Below, piece by piece: positions 25,092 through 33,764 of a DNA stretch of 64,000 nucleotides (positions within the stretch are counted from its first letter, which is position 1; the number at the start of each line of letters is the position of its first letter). The notes under the pieces are model-generated. The model saw nothing but the letters and a program-made list of their open reading frames with translations, had not been told where the DNA came from and did not search any database. This DNA is from an uncultured Dysgonomonas sp. (GTDB taxonomy: Bacteria; Bacteroidota; Bacteroidia; Bacteroidales; Dysgonomonadaceae): positions 83,787-147,786 of the forward strand of contig USOX01000006.1 of NCBI GenBank assembly GCA_900556485.1, read 5' to 3'. The position numbers were made by a program, and so were the translations under genes.

Positions 25092-26177
25092 TTATTTTAA
25101 TATTAGTCCATCTTCGTTAATACTTTCCCATTTATCGTCTTCATCTTTAATTTTGATATCGAAACGGCTATTGGTAGAAGCAATTGAAAGCTTATTTATT
25201 TTGGAGTCGATTGTAATATTCAGTTTATCTAAACCTAACTCATTTAGCGTGGTTGCATATCGGTTGTTTTTTCTTAGGAAGTCTTTTTGCATGTAATAAG
25301 CCAGCCATAAATATTGCTTTTGTTTCTCGCTATATGGTAAAACAAACACATCTTTTCCACTTTTTGAGAATTGAAGATATCCCCATCGCTCGGGGCGATG
25401 CATATCTACTATTCCTTGTGGCGACCATACCCAGTTATTTTCGGGAAGAACATCGCCATCAGCATCTCTTCTTTTTACGTACTGTCCATCCTCAATATCG
25501 GTATCCCATTGCACACGTGAAAAATTGATTCGCCAGATTTCTTTATCCTCAGGCACATTTATGTGGTTGCTTAATGACAATGCCCTATATGGAATGGCCA
25601 TTTCGATAGTCCAGCCTTCGTCTATATCATGTGGATTATTCAAAGTCCCATGTACTTTTACGGCATGCAACATCCCGGCCGTATCCCAGCTGAATAACGG
25701 CACGCCTCCATTGCGATATGGTTTGGTTAGAAAGAGGTCGAATATATTGTTTAATGCGTTTATTTCTATTTCAAAATAACTATGTGTTGTGTTATATGGA
25801 TCGAGAAATACTTCAAAATCGTTATCATAAAAAATGATTTGATCTCGTTTAGTCAAGGTTCCCCACACATGAGGGTCTTTTAGTTCGGCTGCGATGTATA
25901 GATAATTGTCATCCCATAGCATTTTAGCTCTGGTCTGATAATAAGGTTTAGGTTTTAAGTCTCCTTCAATGTCTTGGAAATATCCAGTCCAAGTAGCTTT
26001 TTGCCAAGCATCTTCATTTATGTCTCCATCAATTTCGGGAGCAATATCTGTGTAGGGCACAACGTAGCTCAGAGGTGGAGTGAATAAATTACTATACTTT
26101 TGGAAAGGAGACTGAGAAGAAAGAGGAATAGAGATAAGTGAGAACAGAAATAATAGTATCCAGATATTTTTCAGCAT
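25092..26177 (-). CDS. Secreted CBM9-like carbohydrate-binding protein
   Basis: A 361-aa exported protein. The N-terminus is a signal peptide (LLFLFSLISIPLSSQS). Residues about 40-235 fit the CBM9-like fold found in xylanases and in many stand-alone Bacteroidetes proteins: IDGDINEDAWQKATWTGYF, MLWDDNYLYIAAELKDPHVW, DNDFEVFLDP and GWTIEMAIPYRAL. The C-terminal 100 residues are of unknown fold. It is the first gene of a two-gene unit with the GHL10-like lipoprotein, suggesting joint action on a carbohydrate. It contains no recognised catalytic residues. Confidence 0.8.
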   Translation of the reverse strand: MLKNIWILLFLFSLISIPLSSQSPFQKYSNLFTPPLSYVVPYTDIAPEIDGDINEDAWQKATWTGYFQDIEGDLKPKPYYQTRAKMLWDDNYLYIAAELKDPHVWGTLTKRDQIIFYDNDFEVFLDPYNTTHSYFEIEINALNNIFDLFLTKPYRNGGVPLFSWDTAGMLHAVKVHGTLNNPHDIDEGWTIEMAIPYRALSLSNHINVPEDKEIWRINFSRVQWDTDIEDGQYVKRRDADGDVLPENNWVWSPQGIVDMHRPERWGYLQFSKSGKDVFVLPYSEKQKQYLWLAYYMQKDFLRKNNRYATTLNELGLDKLNITIDSKINKLSIASTNSRFDIKIKDEDDKWESINEDGLILK

Positions 26178-26304
26178 AATATAGATTAATTTGTCATATT
26201 GAAACCCAAAGTTATGATTTTTAAATGATATAAACCAATAGCAATATCATATTGAAATTGCCAAGCTTAACAATTAGATATTATATAATATGAGGCTTTT
26301 TGCC

Positions 26305-26312
26305 TACCTTTG
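26305..26312 (+). promoter_or_regulatory. Probable -7 box for the ABC-F gene
   Basis: TACCTTTG fits TAnnTTTG and lies 31 bp upstream of the start codon. Confidence 0.6.
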
Positions 26313-26343
26313 CACCTTCAAAAAATAAAATGGATTTATTCGA

Positions 26344-27960
26344 ATGTTAATTGTTGATAGTTTAAAAGTTGAATTAGGAGATAGGATATTGTTTGACAAT
26401 ATCAGTTATATAATAAATGATAAAGATAAAATTGCTCTTGTAGGGAAGAATGGTACAGGAAAAAGTACTATGCTAAAGATACTTGCAGGAGTGAATACAC
26501 ACTATAAAGGAACGATTACCGGACCAGACGGAGTTACCATAGGATACCTGCCTCAGGTAATGAAAATTACAGATGAACGTACGGTTCGCGAAGAAGCATC
26601 ACTTGCATTTTCACATATTTTTGACTTACAAGCCAAGATCGAAGATATGAACAAGCAATTGGAAACTCGTACAGACTATGAATCGGATGATTATGCTAAG
26701 CTTATAGATGACTTTACACATGCTCATGAGCGTTTGGCAATGGTAGAAGGTATCAACTTTGAAGGAGAAGTAGAAAAAGCTTTGCTTGGTTTAGGTTTCA
26801 AACGAGATGATTTAGACCGCTCAACAAGCGAATTTAGCGGAGGTTGGCGTATGCGCATAGAATTGGCTAAATTGCTGCTTCGAAATCCTGATGTGATGTT
26901 ACTTGATGAGCCTACAAATCACCTGGATATAGAATCGATAGGTTGGCTTGAGGAGTTCATTAGTACACAGGCTAAGGCAGTTGTGCTTATTTCGCATGAC
27001 CGGGCATTTATTGATGCTGTTACTACTCGTACTATTGAATTGACAATGGGGCGTATTTATGATTATAAGGTAAATTATACTAAATATGTGGAACTGCGTC
27101 AGGAACGCCGTCAACAGCAAATACATGCATGGGAGGCCCAACAGAAGCAAATTGCCGAAATGGAAGAATTTATAGAACGCTTCCGGGCTCAGGCAGCCAA
27201 GGCCGTGCTTGTACAAAGCCGTGTCCGTCAGTTAGAGAAAATGGAACGTGTAGAAATAGATGAAGAAGATAAGTCTCATATACGTATCCGATTTCAACCT
27301 GCTACACGATCAGGAAATTATCCATTAACTGTGGATATGGTCACCAAAAAATACGATGATTATCTGGTGTTTGAAAATGCCAATCTGATGATAGAGCGAG
27401 GTGAGAAAATAGCACTTGCCGGAAAGAATGGAGAGGGTAAATCTACTTTTGTTAAATGTGTTATGGGAGAAACTCCATATGAAGGAAGCATGATACTTGG
27501 CCATAATGTACAGATTGGTTATTTTGCACAAAATCAGGCTGATCTATTAGATGAAGATCTGACTGTATTTGAAACTATAGATAGGGTTGCAGAAGGTGAT
27601 ATCCGTACACAAATAAGGAATATATTAGGTGCTTTTATGTTTAACCGTGATGATTCGGAAAAGAAGGTGAAAGTGCTCTCGGGTGGAGAAAGAACTCGTC
27701 TGGCTATGATAAAATTGTTATTAGAACCTGTAAACCTGCTTATTCTGGATGAGCCGACAAACCACCTAGACCTGAAGACGAAAGAAGTTCTAAAGAATGC
27801 TCTCTTAGATTATGATGGAACAGTAGTACTAGTTTCGCATGATAGGGATTTCTTAGACGGACTTGTGACTAAGGTATATGAATTCTCTGATAAAAAAGTG
27901 AGAGAGCATATTGGGGGAATTAAAGACTTTTTGGCAAAGAAAAAAGCTTTGTCGTCGTAG
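26344..27960 (+). CDS. ABC-F family ATPase (translation factor type)
   Basis: A soluble protein with two ABC ATPase domains and no membrane domain. ABC-F proteins bind the ribosomal E site to relieve stalled elongation or, in some branches, protect against antibiotics. First domain: Walker A GKNGTGKS (34-41), FSGGWRMR signature near 163, Walker B VMLLDEPTNHLD near 185. A charged linker (about 235-310, with QQQIHAWEAQQKQIAEME) separates it from the second domain (Walker A GKNGEGKS near 361, LSGGERTR, LLILDEPTNHLD). At 538 aa it is of housekeeping YbiT-like size. Resistance function is not indicated by anything in the context. Monocistronic. Confidence 0.92.
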   Translation: MLIVDSLKVELGDRILFDNISYIINDKDKIALVGKNGTGKSTMLKILAGVNTHYKGTITGPDGVTIGYLPQVMKITDERTVREEASLAFSHIFDLQAKIEDMNKQLETRTDYESDDYAKLIDDFTHAHERLAMVEGINFEGEVEKALLGLGFKRDDLDRSTSEFSGGWRMRIELAKLLLRNPDVMLLDEPTNHLDIESIGWLEEFISTQAKAVVLISHDRAFIDAVTTRTIELTMGRIYDYKVNYTKYVELRQERRQQQIHAWEAQQKQIAEMEEFIERFRAQAAKAVLVQSRVRQLEKMERVEIDEEDKSHIRIRFQPATRSGNYPLTVDMVTKKYDDYLVFENANLMIERGEKIALAGKNGEGKSTFVKCVMGETPYEGSMILGHNVQIGYFAQNQADLLDEDLTVFETIDRVAEGDIRTQIRNILGAFMFNRDDSEKKVKVLSGGERTRLAMIKLLLEPVNLLILDEPTNHLDLKTKEVLKNALLDYDGTVVLVSHDRDFLDGLVTKVYEFSDKKVREHIGGIKDFLAKKKALSS

Positions 27961-28024
27961 AATTTCAAGATTTCATAATTTCAGAATCTCAAAATTATAT
28001 CTTGAATACATGATATACAATAAA

Positions 28025-30445
28025 TTATTTCTCATATTTTTGTTTGCGATAGAGAATAGCTCCTCCCATTATTAGGAGGATAAACAAGATAGGGAAGCCT
28101 ACATTCAGAACAGCATATTTGTTTCTGTTTTCATAGGCTTCTTTTTTATTTAATATATGCATCTGTTGTTTTTTAGCTCGTAAAGCCATTAGCCCGTCTT
28201 CGTCGGTTAACCAATTTACTGCATTTACAATAAAATCTCTGTTGCCAAACTGTTGATTTGAAGCTCTGTTGTATCCCATAGGCAGAGGTTGTGAATTTTG
28301 TCTCTGACCTTGTATTTCATTCGATATTATTTCGGAAGAGGCTACAGCAATCATTTTTGTAGGTTTACTCTCCATTACAGTCTTATTTGATGTGATTACA
28401 CTATCAGGAATCATTCTATTTATATATGCAGACCTAAATACTCCTTCCAAGCTGACAGCTACAGGTAGAAATGATTGATTAAAATAATCAGTTATATCTT
28501 GAATCCGCTCTATATCAAAATCTATTAAATCAGGCACCTTTACTAAATGAGTGTTAGCAGAAGTAGTTAATAAAACCTCTTTTTTTGTATCAGATGAATT
28601 ATTTACAAAGTCAACAGAGCTTGCAAAACCTGCTTTTACATCCATTATATTTTTAGTGATAGGATTGTCAAGTGAGGGAATCAGCAACGGCTGATAGTAG
28701 CTTGGGATTAAAAGAGATTGTCCATCGTCTGTCATAACATAAGTAGATACAGACTGCTTATCTTGTATTAGTTCCGGGTTGATACGTATTCCATAATTGA
28801 AAAGTAAGTCATCAAGATTTACATCATTCTTTATACTTGCAGAATGCCCTACCCTAGCTAACTCCTGATGAGAATAATATACTCCATCAATCAACCATAG
28901 AACTTTTCCTCCCTTCATTATATATTGGTCTATAATGTATTTCTCGGCTTCAGTATATTTTTTCAGAGGCCCTGCTATTATTATGGCATCAAATTCGTTA
29001 AGTATATCTATTTCACTACCAATTTGTCCGCGATTCACTGTATAATATTTAGACAGAAGTTCTTCTGCATCATAAACATAGGCTCTCGATAATTCGTCGT
29101 GACCTTCGATAAAAGCAATAGATTTTGGTGTTTTTTGATTCAATAATCTGATTGCATCAATAAATTCGAATTCCAAACTTTCGGCGGAAGCATTCAGATT
29201 TTCGTCAGCTGTATTTACAGCTATATTTTTTAATAAAGGAACAAATAAAGTATCCTGATGATTAGTAATTTGGGCATAGGGATAAATTATCTTTCTGCTC
29301 ATTTTTCCTTCCCTGTCGATTTCATTAAGGGTAATGCCTCCAATTCCTCTTGTTTGAAAAGCTTCCTGTAATGATGCTAAATTATCACTTGTGGATTGAT
29401 ATGGATTTACATACTTTATGTCTATGAGTTGTGGTGTATAGTTGTTGAAATCATTTAATAAATCGATAGTGGCATTTCTTAAGTACTGAAAACCATAATT
29501 TAATTCTCCATTGAGATAAATAGTTACTTCGTATGGTTTTTCTGTAGCAGATTGTTCTAATATTTTCTTAGAATAATCACTTAATGTATATCGTTTATCT
29601 ATTGTATAATCAAGGCGATAGTTAGGTATGTAAGACAATGCGAAATTTATTATTAATACAACAATAATAGCTGCAATAGCCGAAACAATTTTACTCTTTT
29701 GCCTATTGTTCAAAATAAGTATAGCAGCATAAACGAAAATAAGTATATAATTAAAGATGGGTATAAGATCATGCACCTGTATAACACCTCTCTGCATTAG
29801 CTTGCAATGAAACAGTAAACCTAACGAAGATAAGGTTAGATGGGTTTCGCCTGATAGAAAAAGCATTGAAATAAGATCGAAACCATAGTAAATAAACAAG
29901 GAGATGAAAATTGATATAATAAGTGCTACGATCTGGTTATTTGTAATAGCAGAACTAAACAGGCCTACAGCAATAAAAACCGCAGCTATCAGCATTATTG
30001 ATGTATATGAAGCGGTAATGCTACCCAGATCGATATTTCCTACAGGATTGGCCAACTGGTATAGCGAATATACATATACTATTGTAGGTAGGATAGTAAC
30101 AAAAACAAAAATGAGAGTGGTCAGAAATTTACTGAAATATATAGCAATAATATGTACAGGGCGAGAGAGTAAAGTATCGAGAGTTTTGTTTCGTTTTTCT
30201 TCGGCAAATAGGCGCATAGTAAGTGCCGGTATCAATACTGACAGTAGTATAGGGCTGATGGCAAAGAAATTTTTCATCTCAGCATATCCACTATCAATCA
30301 GATTGTAATTTCCAGAAAAAGTCCACAGCATTAACCCTGAAATAAGCAAAAAAGCGAATGCAAAAAAGGCTCCGGCAGGGGAACAAAAAACAGACTTAAG
30401 TTCTTTAAATACTAAAGCTTTCATATCTTTGTAATTGTAGGACAA
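28025..30445 (-). CDS. ABC-2 permease fused to GldG-type auxiliary protein (GldF-GldG fusion)
   Basis: An 806-aa inner-membrane protein. Residues 1-about 270 form an ABC-2 permease with six membrane segments, similar to GldF, including RLFAEEKRNKTLDTLLSRPV. Residues about 285-780 form a large extracytoplasmic GldG-like (ABC_transp_aux) domain with TPKSIAFIEGHDEL and GGKVLWLIDGV, followed by a C-terminal membrane helix (PILFILLIMGGAILYR). In gliding Flavobacteria the ATPase GldA works with separate GldF and GldG; many non-gliding Bacteroidetes keep homologues of unknown function. No GldA-like ATPase is adjacent, so it must be elsewhere. No other gliding gene is present here. Confidence 0.85.
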   Translation of the reverse strand: MSYNYKDMKALVFKELKSVFCSPAGAFFAFAFLLISGLMLWTFSGNYNLIDSGYAEMKNFFAISPILLSVLIPALTMRLFAEEKRNKTLDTLLSRPVHIIAIYFSKFLTTLIFVFVTILPTIVYVYSLYQLANPVGNIDLGSITASYTSIMLIAAVFIAVGLFSSAITNNQIVALIISIFISLFIYYGFDLISMLFLSGETHLTLSSLGLLFHCKLMQRGVIQVHDLIPIFNYILIFVYAAILILNNRQKSKIVSAIAAIIVVLIINFALSYIPNYRLDYTIDKRYTLSDYSKKILEQSATEKPYEVTIYLNGELNYGFQYLRNATIDLLNDFNNYTPQLIDIKYVNPYQSTSDNLASLQEAFQTRGIGGITLNEIDREGKMSRKIIYPYAQITNHQDTLFVPLLKNIAVNTADENLNASAESLEFEFIDAIRLLNQKTPKSIAFIEGHDELSRAYVYDAEELLSKYYTVNRGQIGSEIDILNEFDAIIIAGPLKKYTEAEKYIIDQYIMKGGKVLWLIDGVYYSHQELARVGHSASIKNDVNLDDLLFNYGIRINPELIQDKQSVSTYVMTDDGQSLLIPSYYQPLLIPSLDNPITKNIMDVKAGFASSVDFVNNSSDTKKEVLLTTSANTHLVKVPDLIDFDIERIQDITDYFNQSFLPVAVSLEGVFRSAYINRMIPDSVITSNKTVMESKPTKMIAVASSEIISNEIQGQRQNSQPLPMGYNRASNQQFGNRDFIVNAVNWLTDEDGLMALRAKKQQMHILNKKEAYENRNKYAVLNVGFPILFILLIMGGAILYRKQKYEK

Positions 30446-30497
30446 GCAATTGTTGTACCGAATTCTGAATTAGACTTTCAAGACTGACCTGAAAATA

Positions 30498-31307
30498 ATG
30501 GTAAAACGGTTTGTAAAGATAGTTATTTTATTTGTGCTGATAATCCTTGTATTATTAGGTGGTTGGCGTATGTTTAATAGTCTTGAACGGAATAAACAGT
30601 TTTTTTCTGAAAATATTTATAATTATGTGTCTCCAGAGGCTGTAGAAATAATCAGTATTAATAAAAAGTACAAATCGGGTGATTTGTTACTTTATGATAC
30701 CGATTTATATGATTTAATACCTATTGATAAAGATTTTTTATTGTCTCCGGTAATAATTACTAAAGATAAGAAAGAAAACAGGGTTTTGCTTGCAAAGATT
30801 AAATATGAAGATCAACAAGAAATATTATACTTTATAAAGAATTATGTAGCAGCACCTATCAGGGAAAAGAATACCAGATATAAAAATACTGATATATATA
30901 CTTATTCTTTACAGGATGGAAGGTTTTTATCGTGTACGTTTTATAAGGGAATTTTTGTAGCAAGCAGAAGTTATAAGTCTATCAAATCATTCATAGATAC
31001 AGATACAGAGAATTCATTTTTTAAGAATTATGAAATTGAACATATAGATAAACAATCACCAATTGATATTTATATAAAAGTAGATAATAATGTCTTTGTA
31101 TTAGATTATGCCAAAGATAATGACACTATAAAATTTACCGGACATATATATGATACTCCATCACGAAAATTCGATTCAATAAAAATCGGCTATGAATATT
31201 TGCCTTATTTCATACCTTTGCACGACAGTTTATGCATTGACAAAATAGATATAATGAACGAAAATTATCCTCCAGAAGTTAAAATTGTATTAAACAAAAT
31301 ATATTAA
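30498..31307 (+). CDS. Membrane-anchored protein of unknown function
   Basis: A 269-aa protein not recognised. Residues 6-25 are a hydrophobic N-terminal anchor (IVILFVLIILVLLGGWRMF) without a lipobox, leaving the rest outside the cytoplasm. The body alternates short beta-like segments and lysine-rich stretches; GIFVASRSYKSIKSFID is reminiscent of DUF3352-like Bacteroidetes proteins, but the match is weak. It diverges from the GldF-GldG gene with only 52 bp between start codons. There is no terminator-like hairpin before mscL. Calling it a real gene rests on its length, intact start and lack of a better overlapping frame. Confidence 0.7.
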   Translation: MVKRFVKIVILFVLIILVLLGGWRMFNSLERNKQFFSENIYNYVSPEAVEIISINKKYKSGDLLLYDTDLYDLIPIDKDFLLSPVIITKDKKENRVLLAKIKYEDQQEILYFIKNYVAAPIREKNTRYKNTDIYTYSLQDGRFLSCTFYKGIFVASRSYKSIKSFIDTDTENSFFKNYEIEHIDKQSPIDIYIKVDNNVFVLDYAKDNDTIKFTGHIYDTPSRKFDSIKIGYEYLPYFIPLHDSLCIDKIDIMNENYPPEVKIVLNKIY

Positions 31308-31358
31308 TTTACGTTTAATAAATAATAGTTTATCTATAATGTAGAAAGTTTTTGACAC

Positions 31359-31422
31359 AAAAAGGAACATATTTAAAGTAGTTGAAAAAGTGTGTCGTTT
31401 GTGTCATTTTATAAATTTGAAT
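31359..31422 (+). repeat. Dispersed three-box element, copy B, upstream of mscL
   Basis: GGAACA at 31364-31369 is followed 26 bp later by GTGTGTCGTTTGTGTCA. From 31385 onward it is nearly identical to copy C at 39271-39308, including the extension TTTTAYRAATTTGAAT. It ends 20 bp before the mscL ATG. Confidence 0.8.
31412..31419 (+). promoter_or_regulatory. Possible -7 box for mscL
   Basis: TAAATTTG fits TAnnTTTG, 23 bp upstream of the mscL ATG and inside the 3' part of repeat copy B. Confidence 0.4.
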
Positions 31423-31442
31423 TATCAATAATCAAATATAAT

Positions 31443-31853
31443 ATGTCAGTTTTAAAGGAATTAAAAGAATTTATGATGCGTGGCAACGTTGTCGATATGG
31501 CAGTCGGTGTTATCGTGGGTGGGGCTTTTGGGAAAATTGTATCATCGCTTGTTAGTGATATTATAATGCCTCCAATAGGAATAATATTAGGTGGTGTAGA
31601 CTTTACAGACCTTAAGTTTATATTGAAAGATGCTGTTGGTGACACTCCGGCCGTAAGTGTCAATTATGGTACTTTTATACAAACCATATTAGACTTTATG
31701 ATTATAGCTACAGCTATTTTCTTTGCGATTAAAGGGATGAATGCTCTAAAGAAGAAAAAAGAAGAAGCTCCTGCTGCGCCTCCTGCTCCAAGCAAAGAGG
31801 AAGTCCTTTTAACTGAGATCAGAGATTTATTGAAAGAACAGAATAAAAAATAG
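31443..31853 (+). CDS. mscL: Large-conductance mechanosensitive channel MscL
   Basis: Inner-membrane homopentameric channel that opens on membrane tension to release solutes during hypo-osmotic shock. 136 aa from the ATG at 31443, the normal MscL size; the longer frame from 31392 would add 17 residues absent from the family and overlap the promoter element. N-terminal helix [34 protein letters not shown] contains the pore-lining TM1 with its small-residue pattern. TM2 is about 80-100, followed by a charged Lys-rich cytoplasmic helix with a Pro/Ala-rich linker. Monocistronic. Confidence 0.96.
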   Translation: MSVLKELKEFMMRGNVVDMAVGVIVGGAFGKIVSSLVSDIIMPPIGIILGGVDFTDLKFILKDAVGDTPAVSVNYGTFIQTILDFMIIATAIFFAIKGMNALKKKKEEAPAAPPAPSKEEVLLTEIRDLLKEQNKK

Positions 31854-31875
31854 GGTTTGTTTAGATACTATTTGT

Positions 31876-31883
31876 TATTTTTG
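31876..31883 (+). promoter_or_regulatory. Probable -7 box for the first M48 gene
   Basis: TATTTTTG fits TAnnTTTG and lies 49 bp upstream of the start codon. It sits in the short inverted repeat GTTATTTTTGCAAATAAC. Confidence 0.45.
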
Positions 31884-31932
31884 CAAATAACATATAAAAA
31901 ACTTTAACTATACACAAAAAACAAACAATCCT

Positions 31933-32772
31933 ATGAAAAAGTGTTTATTCATGCTGCTTGTAGCATACATGCTATTATTTGCAGGATGCGGTAGTGTTCC
32001 GGTAACAGGACGAAAGCAACTATCGTTAGTCTCTAATCAAGAGATACTGACTTTAAGTTTGCAACAATATGACGAATTCATCAAAGCGGCTCCTTTGTCT
32101 ACTAATAAGGCTAATACAGAAATGGTGCGCCGTGTAGGTCAGAGGATAGCTAATGCTGTAGAAACATATCTTAAAAATAATGGATATGCAGATCAAGTAA
32201 AAGAATATGCATGGGAATTCAATCTGGTACAAAGTGATCAGGTGAATGCATTCTGTATGCCTGGTGGTAAAATAGTTATATATGAAGGTATTCTTCCTGT
32301 TACTCAGAATGAAACAGGTTTAGCTGTGGTTATGGGACATGAAGTTGCTCATGCTGTAGCAAAACATGCAAATGAGCGTATGAGCCAGCAAATGGCTGCC
32401 CAATATGGCACAACAGCAATTGGTGCTGCCTTAAGCGGAAAGTCCGAAAAAGTACAACAATATGCAGGTATAGCCATGGGGCTAGGTGCTCAGTATGGTG
32501 TTTTGCTGCCATTTTCGCGTAAACAGGAACTTGAAGCGGATGAGCTTGGACTTATATTTATGGCAATGGCAGGATATGACCCTAATGCTGCTCCTAGCTT
32601 TTGGATGCGTATGTCTCAGGGAGGGGGCGGAAGTACTCCTGAATTTATGAGTACTCACCCATCGGATGATACTCGCATTAAAGAAATACAGAAATATCTG
32701 CCTGCTGCATTGAAATACTATAAGGGTGGTTCTGCAACTAATGCAAAAACGTCTGGTAAGTGGAGCTTTTAA
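31933..32772 (+). CDS. M48 family zinc metallopeptidase lipoprotein (first of tandem pair)
   Basis: A periplasmic, lipid-anchored M48 peptidase of the BepA/LoiP-like group, which controls outer membrane protein quality. The lipobox is LLFAGC with Cys19. The zinc motif HEVAH is at 136-140, with the third ligand Glu in RKQELEADELG near 198. After the active site comes the family segment STHPSDDTRIKEIQKYLP. Length 279 aa. It is followed by its own terminator and, 136 bp later, by a close paralogue; the two share blocks such as GSVPxTGRKQLSLVSN and EFNLVQS. The partner substrates are unknown. Confidence 0.93.
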   Translation: MKKCLFMLLVAYMLLFAGCGSVPVTGRKQLSLVSNQEILTLSLQQYDEFIKAAPLSTNKANTEMVRRVGQRIANAVETYLKNNGYADQVKEYAWEFNLVQSDQVNAFCMPGGKIVIYEGILPVTQNETGLAVVMGHEVAHAVAKHANERMSQQMAAQYGTTAIGAALSGKSEKVQQYAGIAMGLGAQYGVLLPFSRKQELEADELGLIFMAMAGYDPNAAPSFWMRMSQGGGGSTPEFMSTHPSDDTRIKEIQKYLPAALKYYKGGSATNAKTSGKWSF

Positions 32773-32795
32773 TTAAGAAGATATTAAATAGATAG

Positions 32796-32820
32796 AACCC
32801 GAGATTATTAATCTCGGGTT
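32796..32820 (+). terminator. Terminator between the two M48 genes
   Basis: An 11-bp stem (AACCCGAGATT / AATCTCGGGTT) with a 3-nt loop is followed by TCTTCTTTTTT. Confidence 0.85.
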
Positions 32821-32908
32821 TCTTCTTTTTTATGGCTGGCCTATGTAAACTTTTATTTGGTTAAAATGTTTATAGATTAAATAGTTAATTGTATAAATAT
32901 ATACCTAT

Positions 32909-33754
32909 ATGAAGTTTAAGATATTTTTTTCGATTATTATATTATCATTTTTATTGTCAGGTTGTGGAAGTGTACCTCTCACTGGACGTAAACAATTGTC
33001 ATTGGTTTCTAACAGTGAAGTATTGACATTGAGTCTTCAACAATATGATGAATTTATGCATGAAGCTAAGAAATCTACAGATAGCAGAAATACAGCTATG
33101 GTTGTAAAAGTAGGACGCAATATAGCAAATGCTGTTGAAACATACCTGAAGCATAATGGATATGAGGACTTAGTAAAAGATTATTCATGGGAATTCAATC
33201 TGGTACAAAGTACTGAGGTAAATGCATTCTGTATGCCTGGTGGTAAAATAGTTGTATATGAAGGTATTTTACCATATACACAGGATGAAACAGGTTTGGC
33301 TGTAGTTCTTGGTCACGAAGTAGCTCATGCTGTTGCTCGTCATGCAAATGAACGAATGAGCCAGCAGCTAGCTAGTCAGTTAGGAGGCGCAGCAGTTGGT
33401 ATTGCTTTAAGTAAAAAATCGGAAGAAGTTCAGAATATGGCTATGGCTGCTTATGGCTTAGGTACGCAATTTGGCATATTACTCCCCTACTCTCGTAAAC
33501 AAGAATTAGAGGCAGATCATTTGGGTTTGATTTTTATGGCTATGGCAGGATATGATCCGAAACTAGCTCCTGCTTTTTGGCAAAGGATGTCACAGCAAGG
33601 AGGAAAAGTTCCAGAATTTATGAGTACTCACCCATCAGATAATACGCGTATTAAAGAAATACAGAAAGAATTACCAGAAGCATTGAAGTATTACAATGGA
33701 GCCGGGGTGAAGAATAACGCACCTCAAACTTCGGGAAAATGGACTTTTAAATAA
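32909..33754 (+). CDS. M48 family zinc metallopeptidase lipoprotein (second of tandem pair)
   Basis: A paralogue of the preceding gene with the same design: lipobox LLSGC, zinc-binding HEVAH, then RKQELEADHLG with the third ligand and STHPSDNTRIKEIQKELP near the end. 281 aa. Sequence blocks around the active site are almost identical, showing a recent-looking tandem duplication, while the region before it (HEAKKSTDSRNTAMVVKVG) and the helix after the active site diverge. Separate terminator and leader suggest the two copies can be regulated separately. It converges on znuC with 10 bp between stop codons. Confidence 0.93.
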   Translation: MKFKIFFSIIILSFLLSGCGSVPLTGRKQLSLVSNSEVLTLSLQQYDEFMHEAKKSTDSRNTAMVVKVGRNIANAVETYLKHNGYEDLVKDYSWEFNLVQSTEVNAFCMPGGKIVVYEGILPYTQDETGLAVVLGHEVAHAVARHANERMSQQLASQLGGAAVGIALSKKSEEVQNMAMAAYGLGTQFGILLPYSRKQELEADHLGLIFMAMAGYDPKLAPAFWQRMSQQGGKVPEFMSTHPSDNTRIKEIQKELPEALKYYNGAGVKNNAPQTSGKWTFK

Positions 33755-33764
33755 ACGGAAAAAC

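Noticed and set aside
26344..27960. Antibiotic-resistance ABC-F protein
   Set aside because: The architecture is that of housekeeping ABC-F factors, and there is no resistance context or leader peptide seen.
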